DNA of 64,000 nucleotides from VXYL01 sp965203685 (GTDB lineage Bacteria > Pseudomonadota > Gammaproteobacteria > Pseudomonadales > Azotimanducaceae), in the NCBI GenBank assembly GCA_965203685.1, contig OZ241908.1, forward strand, positions 3,286,001 through 3,350,000. Reading direction: 5' to 3'. Positions 48,882 through 55,752 of this stretch are shown here, piece by piece. Position 1 is the stretch's first letter. The number at the start of each line of letters is the position of its first letter. A program made the translations under genes and the position numbers. Below the pieces are notes generated by a model that searched no databases, was not told where the DNA came from, and saw nothing but the letters and a program-made list of their open reading frames with translations.

Positions 48882-49412
48882 CTAATCGGGAGATTCTTCG
48901 CCCGGGGTCCGGTACAGTCGTTCGCTTAGATGGCGAACGCGCTCGTCGAGAGCGCCGACAAGATCGAGCAGACTTGCTAGATCATCCCGACCCATTCGGT
49001 ACGCGTCTGCTGCCTCCCCCGCAAGAGTTTGGTCTCCAATTGCGTCCCGGATTCTACGGGCCAGGTCACGGTTGAGTTGCGAGGTTGTTGGCTGCGATGG
49101 ACGGGCTTGATCGCAGAAGAACTCCGCTAGGACGTGGAGGAAGGCAACGACCGCGGCCTCTGTGAACGTTTCGTCGCTTCCGAGGACGCGAGGTCCGCGC
49201 AGTCTTAGGGGGCCGTGATAGTGGCGAGCGCCGTCAACGACGACGGGGTGAGTCCACGGATCCCCTCCACCTTCTATGTGCTTTTGCAAATCCTCAATGT
49301 CGTGCCTGTTGCCAGCCACGGGGAACTCCCCGTCACGGTACAGTTCCTTGATCTCGTCTATGTGGGGAGAGCGTGCCTCTCCCTGAGTTCCAGCGTCCGA
49401 CCCCTGTGTCAT
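48882..49412 (-). CDS. Hypothetical protein (176 aa), second gene of a two-gene cargo
   Basis: Codes for 176 residues, soluble, no signal peptide. The N-terminus reads HIDEIKELYRDGEFPVAGNRHDIEDLQKHIEGG and the middle TFTEAAVVAFLHVLAEFFCDQA. The last part is helical with heptads (LASLLDLVGALDERVRHLSERLY), suggesting a coiled coil. It follows the DUF7662 gene by 59 bases on the same strand and probably shares its transcript. Codon use is less GC-rich than the T4SS genes. No family recognised. Confidence 0.68.
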   Translation of the reverse strand: MTQGSDAGTQGEARSPHIDEIKELYRDGEFPVAGNRHDIEDLQKHIEGGGDPWTHPVVVDGARHYHGPLRLRGPRVLGSDETFTEAAVVAFLHVLAEFFCDQARPSQPTTSQLNRDLARRIRDAIGDQTLAGEAADAYRMGRDDLASLLDLVGALDERVRHLSERLYRTPGEESPD

Positions 49413-49471
49413 GGGTTTCGGATCTTAAGGCTGCGAACCGACCTGCAAGTCCAGCACGGAGCCACGTCCCG

Positions 49472-50341
49472 TCAGGCTCTTCTCTCGAACGTAACCTTCC
49501 CCTCGGTCCGTTGCAGATCCCCGACCGACCATCCGGCCCACAGCCAAGCTCTGGCTTGAGTGTGCGTTCCGTTATTGCTCCACCATTGCGGGTAGTCTCT
49601 GGCACTGGCAGGAAGACTGTCGATTCCTAGAATGCTGGCGATCTCATCGAAGGACAGTGAGACGCTCGTTAGGCCACCGTCCCCTTGCTCCTTGAGGTAG
49701 TTGGCCAGCGGCGCGTACTTCCCCCTCGGCGTGGCTCCAGCGAGGTCCAGGAAGTAATCTGTCTGCCTGTCCGACGATACAGAGGTTCCTGCGGAAGGTG
49801 ATCCGGCTCCGCCGCGACTTACTCGCGGGGAGCCTGTCGAAATCGCGCCGCGTTTAGCGCGAGAAGCCAATGTCGCGCGCCCTCGCTTGGCCGGTGTTTC
49901 TCGTGTGGCACGGGTTTTCGACACCCCCATGTCCCCTGTACGCCTCGTCTGTCTGCCGCGCGGTGATGCCCCTATCAAGTCGCCCACGAATGATTGCAGA
50001 CCATCGACACGCTCTTTCAGCTTGGTGTCCAAATCTTCTATCCTGGTGTGCAGGTCTTTCGCTTTCTCCGTGATGCGGTTGTCGATGGCCGTGAACCTCC
50101 TGTCGATGTGATCCTTGAGGTCTGTGAACCTAGTGTCGACATGGTTCTGTAGGGACGCGATGCCCCGGCTCTCAGCGTCTTCCCTCTTGTCCTGCGATCG
50201 GTCGCGGCGACCGACAATAAGCGTTACGACGCCAACTGTTGCGACGACAAGCGTTCCTATCGGTGCCCATGAAACCCATGCAGGCGCGCCGAGGCCGGGC
50301 GCGACCGTGGCAACGAGAATCGGCAACTGTTCCACGCTCAT
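49472..50341 (-). CDS. Membrane-anchored coiled-coil protein with C-terminal DUF7662-like domain
   Basis: Codes for 289 residues from the ATG at 50341 (a longer start at 50398 is possible). One membrane helix lies at about 20-42 (WVSWAPIGTLVVATVGVVTLI). A long coiled coil follows (HVDTRFTDLKDHIDRRFTAID ... LDTKLKERVDGL), then a basic Ser/Arg/Gly linker (about 125-195). The C-terminal domain (about 205-289) reads KYAPLANYLKEQGDG, LSFDEIASILG, LPASARDYPQWWSNN and AWLWAGWSV. This is the compact Trp-rich domain I know as DUF7662, found alone or fused to nuclease-like partners in mobile DNA. I infer a membrane-tethered sensor or effector. Confidence 0.75.
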   Translation of the reverse strand: MSVEQLPILVATVAPGLGAPAWVSWAPIGTLVVATVGVVTLIVGRRDRSQDKREDAESRGIASLQNHVDTRFTDLKDHIDRRFTAIDNRITEKAKDLHTRIEDLDTKLKERVDGLQSFVGDLIGASPRGRQTRRTGDMGVSKTRATRETPAKRGRATLASRAKRGAISTGSPRVSRGGAGSPSAGTSVSSDRQTDYFLDLAGATPRGKYAPLANYLKEQGDGGLTSVSLSFDEIASILGIDSLPASARDYPQWWSNNGTHTQARAWLWAGWSVGDLQRTEGKVTFERRA

Positions 50342-51051
50342 GTGAAGCACTCGCTGCTCATGAATGCTAGTCCTGTTCGTTGCCCAGATCGCCGCCACCA
50401 GTGAGCGTAGGCGACCGAGCCCTCACCATTCTCCACAGCTGGCAACACGGACGGCACGACGATCACCTAAGGTTCTGTTCGACGACCGTGGCCACATCCT
50501 TGCGTCACACATGCAGCCATGGTCTCTGATGGCGCTTACTCGGGCCGGGGCACTACTGGCGGTTGTACGCCACCCGCCTAGCCGCCGCCTCCAACTCTTT
50601 GCGCAACTTCCTTGCTCGGTTTCTCCATATCACAAGCTCCCGTAGGTGATGCGGCACCCGAAGCAGTGCGCTGCCAACCTCTTGACGCGATCATACACCG
50701 GTCGGTCGCCATGAATGTAGGGTGGTGCGACTGCCGTATCCCGAGCAAGCACAACGCCATCCCCATCCACACCGCTTTCAATCACGCTCATCTGGGACAC
50801 TGACCAGCGTGCGGCGGCCAAGATCACGGGCCACTCCCGCGCGGAATGTGCCGAAGGTGTCCGAACGAAGGTTGATCCGCACACCGAGACCGAGACTAAC
50901 CTCGACCGCGACCGTCGCGGAGACTGCGTTGCGACCTCGAGTGCCGATCCGGCATGGCGTTCCAACCCGTAGAGAGGTGCAAGAACAACGGCATGCTGCG
51001 GAGCGGACTACGCGAGAGCGCAACACTTCCGAGTCGAACTCACCGGTTGGA
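50342..51051. other. Stretch without a convincing gene
   Basis: Lower GC than the T4SS genes. The best small frame is 50630-50791 on the minus strand (53 codons, beginning MSVIESGVDGDGVV). It lacks a ribosome site and a family. Adjacent minus frames (50778-51089) look partly protein-like but are broken, so a decayed gene is possible. Confidence 0.35.
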
Positions 51052-51174
51052 TCACGGGTCCAGCGGCCGCTGGGCCCCTTGATCCGCAAGCTCTTTCACT
51101 AGCGCCTCGAACGCCGCGTAGGCCGCCTTCTCGCCCGATCCTGACCACCCACCGCCTTGACCCAAGGGCGTCAT
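51052..51174 (-). CDS. Possible 40-codon gene or 3' gene remnant
   Basis: Frame beginning MTPLGQGGGWSGSGEKAAY and ending LADQGAQRPLDP. It stays open upstream to about 51260 without a good start. The helix AAYAAFEALVKELADQ is protein-like. Likely the end of a truncated gene next to the T4SS junction. Confidence 0.35.
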   Translation of the reverse strand: MTPLGQGGGWSGSGEKAAYAAFEALVKELADQGAQRPLDP

Positions 51175-51353
51175 CCGTCCCTTTCCCGTCACGCGGACGC
51201 TGTCCTGATACCCCTGGCGCGCCGCCGTAGGCCCGGCTGCCTGGTCCCGCCCGCGCTCGAATGATCACGCCGGACGCCGTCCGGGCGCCGCAACCCGGAC
51301 CGCCCCGGACGCATCGTCGGACACCTCTTCGCACGGACGGCCGCGGGGCCGTC

Positions 51354-52043
51354 TCACGCGTACTTCTTGAAGAGCGCGCTCGCCGCGGCGCACACCACGC
51401 CGAGCAGCACGGCCGAGGGCAGCACCACCACCGTCGGGTGGATCGCGAACGGCAGCGACAGGTACGCGAAGCAGCCGATCCACAGCACGCGCCCAGGCCA
51501 GCGCCGCACCACGTGGAAGGCGCCGCCGAACTCGCGGCCCGCCGACCAGCGCCGCACGTCGCGCATCGACAGCCCCGTCGCGAGCCCGACCGCGACGAAC
51601 ACAGCGAACACCGGCAGGGAGAACGCCAGCACGACGCAGCGCAGGATGAAGAGCTGGACGGTCAGCAATGCCGCCACGGCGTACGCCCCGAGCGCCGTCT
51701 CCCGGCCCAGCCAGCGCACGGCGCGCGCGACCCCGGTCCACTCGAACCCCCAGCGCCACGCGAAGTCGGCCGCGGCCACGATCGTCGCCGCCGGGCTCGC
51801 CACCACCTCCGCCTCGAGGAAGTCGCGGTTGAGGTAGCCGACCTCGCGTTCGACCATGCGCGCCGCGTGCCCGGCGCCCTCCTCCGGCCACAGGAACAGC
51901 ATCCCGAGCCACTCGATCGCCACCGCCGCGACGAGGCTGCCGAGCAGTAGCGGCAGCAGGCGCCTGCGCCGTCCCCGCGCGGCGTCGGACGGCGCCGCGG
52001 ACGCCTGCCGGACCGCGGGCCGGACCTGCGCCCCGGGCGGCAC
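51354..52043 (-). CDS. T4SS membrane protein, PFL_4697 (TIGR03747) type
   Basis: Codes for 229 residues from a GTG at 52043, five bases after the TraD stop. Four membrane segments: LLPLLLGSLVAAVAIEWLGML, ALGAYAVAALLTVQLFILRCVV with LAFSLPVFAVFVAVGLATG, and LWIGCFAYLSLPFAIH with VVLPSAVLLGVVCAAASAL. The conserved middle reads ERE.GYLNRDFLEAE and GLSMRDVRRWSAGREF. Position after TraD is the conserved ICE order. The gene is the last T4SS gene before the cargo. A broken copy lies at 48491-48871. Confidence 0.88.
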   Translation of the reverse strand: MPPGAQVRPAVRQASAAPSDAARGRRRRLLPLLLGSLVAAVAIEWLGMLFLWPEEGAGHAARMVEREVGYLNRDFLEAEVVASPAATIVAAADFAWRWGFEWTGVARAVRWLGRETALGAYAVAALLTVQLFILRCVVLAFSLPVFAVFVAVGLATGLSMRDVRRWSAGREFGGAFHVVRRWPGRVLWIGCFAYLSLPFAIHPTVVVLPSAVLLGVVCAAASALFKKYA

Positions 52044-52048
52044 CGCGG

Positions 52049-54136
52049 TCAGTCCCCGAGGACCACCGCGCCCCCGAGCTGCTCGTAGCTGCGCTTCATG
52101 TGGCCCACGAGCTCCTCGAACGCATCGCCGGCGGAACGCCCGCTCGGCTTCGCCATCGGCAGCCTGAGCTTCACCAGCTCGCTGCCGCCCTTGAGCATCG
52201 CGAAGCACTCGCCCTTCGGCAGCCGCGTCAGCGCGTGCGCCTCGAGCATCCGCACCCGCGAGCTGCTGACGCGGTCCTCCTGGCGGCTCGTGAACGACGT
52301 GTCCGAGTCCGGGTCCGACGAGTCCGTGTACCCGGCCACATGGGTCATCTCCGTCACCGTCACCTCGGGCAGCTGCTCGGACAGGATCTCCGCCGTCTCG
52401 ATGCCCTTCACGCGGAACATCACGAGGTTGTTGAAGTTCCCCACCACCTGCTGCGCCACCGCCTTGCTGCCGGCGCGCGCCTCGATGTCGGACAGCGTCT
52501 GCGAGTACGCCGTGATCATGAGCCCGGCGCCGCCACCCTTGTTGACCATCGGCACGAACTCGTCCCCCATGAGCTCGGCGAACTCGTCCATGTGCACGAC
52601 GATGCGCTCGGCGGGCTCGTCCGCGACCCCGTCCGCGCCCATCCCGTACGTGTCGCCGTGCTTGTAGCGCTCGCCAGCGTAGCCCACGAGGTCGGCGAAC
52701 ATGCTGTTGCCGACGGCCTGCGCGACCGGCGCGTCGGACAGGGCGTCGAGGCCGATGTAGACGACCAGGCGCTGGTTGACGACCTCGGGCCATCCCCAGA
52801 CGGGGCGCGGATCGCCCCGCACGCTCTCCTCGTCGTCGACGTCCAGGTACTCCGGCGCGAGCAGCTCCGCGGCCCGGCCGGACGTCAGCTTCTCGAGCAG
52901 CGGCAGGAGGCTCGCGACCAGCTTGTCGAAGTAGCTCCGCTCGTAGCGCATGGCGCTGCGCAGCCCCTCGAGCACGTCGTCGCGTTCGAGCCCCCGGTTG
53001 ACGTCCTCGAGGACGCGCTCCCACGCCTCGGCGTCGTACGAGCGCCCCTCGAAGCGCCGGTCGCGGGGCGCCTTGGAGCGCCGCGCCGCCTCCGCGCTCC
53101 GCTTGACCTCCTCCATCAGCGCCGCGTCGCCCTTGTGCATCTCGCGCGCGTAGCTGACGAACAGGTCGTCGATGTTCAGCACGTACTTGTGGATCGTCTC
53201 GTAGTTCGGCCGGTTGCCGATCGCGGTGACGGCCCGCGACACCACGTTGGTGAACCGCCACACGAACTCGCGGAACACCGCCGACTGGCCCTCGCCCTCG
53301 ACCTGGCCGGCGATCCTTGTCGCCACCTCCGTGATGCGCCGGAAGTCGCCGATGCCGTTGTAGCGCGAGCTCACCTCCGGGTAGCCGAGGTGGAACAGGC
53401 GGAACTGGTGCCCGCGACCGGTCTCCCGGCAGACGTCGTGGACCGTGCGCAGCAGGTCGGCGTCGCCCTTCGGGTCGATGACGATCACCGGGTCGCCGCG
53501 CCGGATGTCCTGCGCGGCCATGAGCTCGAGCGCGCGCGTCTTGCCCACGCGCGTCGTGCCGAGCACCAGCGTGTGGCCGTTGCGGTCGGCCATCGGCAGG
53601 TACACGTCGCGCTCCGTCATCTCCACGCCGTGCAGCGCCGGCTCGCCGCCGACGTCCGGATCCGGGCGGAGCGGGTTGAGCGGCGAGTCCCACCCCGCCA
53701 GGCGCCCCGCGACGGGAATCCGGCGCAGCGCGTACTCGTGCGCCCGGACCCAGCGCGTCGCGGGTCCCGGCTCCACCCAGCGCCTAAGGCGCGGCTTCTG
53801 CGTGTCGGCCAGGCGCTGCGTGTGCAGGGCCGTCCACTTGAAGCCCCGCCCCAGGAAGAGGCCGCGCCGGTCCACCGGGATGTCCCCGTGGCCGACGACC
53901 CACTTGCGGCGCCGGCGCAGGTTGCGCTGGTAGCGCTTCACGGCCCACCCGCGGCGGGCCCAGAACGCCGCGTAGGCACCGAGGAGTGCCGCCGTCCAGT
54001 AGGCCACGTCCGGCGTCACCATGAACGTCCCGGGCGCGAGCGCCACCAGCACGGCGCACAGCGCGCTCACCAGCGCCACCGTCAGTTCCACCGCCGGGCG
54101 CAGCAGCGCCTCCACCGGATACCCCTTCGCAAACAT
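52049..54136 (-). CDS. traD: Type IV coupling protein TraD (SXT/TOL subfamily)
   Basis: Codes for 695 residues from the ATG at 54136 (AAAGGAG upstream). Two N-terminal membrane helices (about 15-60). The Walker A box TLVLGTTRVGKTRALEL is near residue 192, followed by VIVIDPKGDADLLRTVHDVCRE. Walker B is IVVHMDEFAEL near 515, and GLMITAYSQTLSDIEAR follows. GAGLMITAYSQ and the C-terminal VTVTEMTHVAGY match the SXT/TOL TraD group (TIGR03743). It is a hexameric DNA-pumping ATPase that brings the relaxase-DNA complex to the T4SS. The relaxase itself is not in the window. Length is normal. Confidence 0.94.
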   Translation of the reverse strand: MFAKGYPVEALLRPAVELTVALVSALCAVLVALAPGTFMVTPDVAYWTAALLGAYAAFWARRGWAVKRYQRNLRRRRKWVVGHGDIPVDRRGLFLGRGFKWTALHTQRLADTQKPRLRRWVEPGPATRWVRAHEYALRRIPVAGRLAGWDSPLNPLRPDPDVGGEPALHGVEMTERDVYLPMADRNGHTLVLGTTRVGKTRALELMAAQDIRRGDPVIVIDPKGDADLLRTVHDVCRETGRGHQFRLFHLGYPEVSSRYNGIGDFRRITEVATRIAGQVEGEGQSAVFREFVWRFTNVVSRAVTAIGNRPNYETIHKYVLNIDDLFVSYAREMHKGDAALMEEVKRSAEAARRSKAPRDRRFEGRSYDAEAWERVLEDVNRGLERDDVLEGLRSAMRYERSYFDKLVASLLPLLEKLTSGRAAELLAPEYLDVDDEESVRGDPRPVWGWPEVVNQRLVVYIGLDALSDAPVAQAVGNSMFADLVGYAGERYKHGDTYGMGADGVADEPAERIVVHMDEFAELMGDEFVPMVNKGGGAGLMITAYSQTLSDIEARAGSKAVAQQVVGNFNNLVMFRVKGIETAEILSEQLPEVTVTEMTHVAGYTDSSDPDSDTSFTSRQEDRVSSSRVRMLEAHALTRLPKGECFAMLKGGSELVKLRLPMAKPSGRSAGDAFEELVGHMKRSYEQLGGAVVLGD

Positions 54137-54186
54137 CGTCCACTCCTTTCCTGTCCGCCGCTCCGGGAAACCCGGCACGCCCGTGT

Positions 54187-54903
54187 TCAGCCGCCCACGC
54201 GCATCCACGTTCCGTCGAGGCGCTCGCCGAGCACTACCGGCGTCGCCTCTCCCTCGAACGCGTCGCCGTGGTTCACCGTGACCCCCCGCCGCCGCGCGTC
54301 CACGCCGAGCGACGCCACCCAGGCGTGGAGCGCCGCGTCGTCGCCGCCGGTCCCGAGAACATGGAAGTCCACCGGCCGCGTCCCCGACCAGAACTCGCGC
54401 ACGAGACCCCGGCACGGCACGCAGTCCGCCGCCACCGCCACCGCGAAGCGCCGCACCGGCTCCCGGGATCCGAGGCCGCCGGCGGCCTCCGCCCCCGCGG
54501 CGGCGAACATCGCCTCGCCGCCGTGCAGACGCGCCCACGCCTCCCCCACGGCCCGTTCGAAGGCCAGTTCGCCCTGGACGCGGGCATGCTCGGCCCGCAC
54601 GTGGAGTTCGGCGTAGCGGCGCCGCTCGTCCGCGTCGCGCGCGTGCGCCCCGAGGACGAGCAGCGGGTCCGCGTCCGGCGACCAGCGTCCCCGGCGACCG
54701 CGCATCAGCGTCTCGAAGCGCTCCCAGGCCGCCTCATCGAGGCCCCAGCGCTCCGCGGCCGTCTCCGCGCGCTCCGGGCCGCCCGCATAGCCGACGTCTC
54801 GGTACTCCGCGCTCCGCGCGGCGGTCGCCGCCGCCAGAACGGCGAGAGCCGCCGCCACGCCCGCGCCACAACCGATCCACCGACCGCGCCGCCGCCGCGC
54901 CAC
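54187..54903 (-). CDS. ICE T4SS protein, PFL_4693 (TIGR03759) type
   Basis: Codes for 238 residues if started at the GTG at 54903 (a TTG at 54915 is an alternative). A signal sequence (GCGAGVAAALAVLAAATAARSA) precedes the family block AERWGLDEAAWERFETLMRGRRG, WSPDADPLLVLGAHA and ERRRYAELHVRAEHARVQGELAFERA. The C-terminal half has a thioredoxin-like strand with a C-x-x-C motif (VAADCVPCRGLVREFW, about residues 157-160) and FHVLGTGGDDAALHAW. It is a periplasmic protein associated with mating-pair formation; the CxxC pair suggests a redox function. It is the outermost T4SS gene here and divergent from the HTH gene at 55179. Confidence 0.85.
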   Translation of the reverse strand: MARRRRGRWIGCGAGVAAALAVLAAATAARSAEYRDVGYAGGPERAETAAERWGLDEAAWERFETLMRGRRGRWSPDADPLLVLGAHARDADERRRYAELHVRAEHARVQGELAFERAVGEAWARLHGGEAMFAAAGAEAAGGLGSREPVRRFAVAVAADCVPCRGLVREFWSGTRPVDFHVLGTGGDDAALHAWVASLGVDARRRGVTVNHGDAFEGEATPVVLGERLDGTWMRVGG

Positions 54904-55139
54904 GTCCGTACGCAAACTGCCTCCCGGACCTGTCCTCCAATGCCACAGCCGCGACGATAGGACGGCGGCGTTCCGCACGCATCCGACCGACCCCCCGGCG
55001 ACCCCGCCGAGACGTTGCCGCACGCCCCGCCCCGGAACGGCTGCCGCCCGGCGAAGTTGCAGAGTCCCGACCACGCGCACACCGCCAACGGTCCCAGTTC
55101 ACACGCACACGCACTTGCCCTGCAGGCCAATGCATGTCA

Positions 55140-55159
55140 TCTTGTCGTCGACAACAAGA
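55140..55159. promoter_or_regulatory. Near-perfect 20-bp palindrome (putative operator)
   Basis: TCTTGTCGTCGACAACAAGA pairs in nine of ten positions around a GTCGAC centre. It lies 20 bases before the ATG of the HTH gene and within the divergent region shared with the T4SS gene at 54903. A likely target of the HTH protein. Confidence 0.65.
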
Positions 55160-55178
55160 CAAGTGTCCCGCATCGCCT

Positions 55179-55658
55179 ATGCTGTACACGCCAGGCCAGC
55201 TCCGGAGCGCCCTCGACCTTCCACCGCAAACCTACCGGCACTGGAGGAAGGCGCTGCCGCCACTGCGCCGCCAATGCGGACACAGCCCGTGTTTCACGGC
55301 GGGGGACCTCCTCGCCGTGGCCGTCGTCCACGACCTGACCGGCCCCTTCGGGATCCGCGTCGGCGCGATCTCCGCCCTCGCGCACGCGCTGTTCGAGACC
55401 TGCAACTCCGAGCCGTGGCCGGTCCTCGAACGCGGCAGACTGGTCATCGACCTCGCGAGCGGGAGCCTCCAGCTCCTCCTCGACAAGGACGACTTCTCAT
55501 CGCCGAACACCGTCCTCGTCGTCCCCCTGAAGCCCGCGCTCGCGCGTCTCCAGAACCGGCTCCTGCCGGAGCGCACTCGCGACAGACAGCCACCGCTCCG
55601 CCTTCCGCCGGCCGCGCGTCGCCCGGACGGCCGGCCGTCTTCGGCCGCCCGGTCCTGA
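55179..55658 (+). CDS. Small HTH (MerR-like) regulator
   Basis: Codes for 159 residues from the ATG at 55179. MLYTPGQLRSALDLPPQTYRHWRKALPPL is a MerR/excisionase-like winged-helix start, and CFTAGDLLAVAVVHDL continues the domain. Residues about 60-125 form a second alpha/beta part (GIRVGAISALAHALFETC, LERGRLVIDLASGSLQLLLD). The tail is Arg/Pro-rich. It sits 94 bases upstream of the methyltransferase on the same strand, behind a palindromic operator, a position like that of C-proteins in restriction systems. Control of the downstream genes, of itself, or of the divergent T4SS genes is inferred. Confidence 0.72.
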   Translation: MLYTPGQLRSALDLPPQTYRHWRKALPPLRRQCGHSPCFTAGDLLAVAVVHDLTGPFGIRVGAISALAHALFETCNSEPWPVLERGRLVIDLASGSLQLLLDKDDFSSPNTVLVVPLKPALARLQNRLLPERTRDRQPPLRLPPAARRPDGRPSSAARS

Positions 55659-55752
55659 ATGGCGTGGACGGCCACCCCGACGCAGGCCGAGAAAGCGGCA
55701 CCCGCCTGACGTCTCCCGGCTCCCGCTCCCCGAACCGAGCAGTCCTGCGCCG

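Noticed and set aside
50630..51089. Possible beta-rich gene on the minus strand
   Set aside because: Protein-like pieces occur in two frames without a start or ribosome site; kept only as a note in the gene-free entry.
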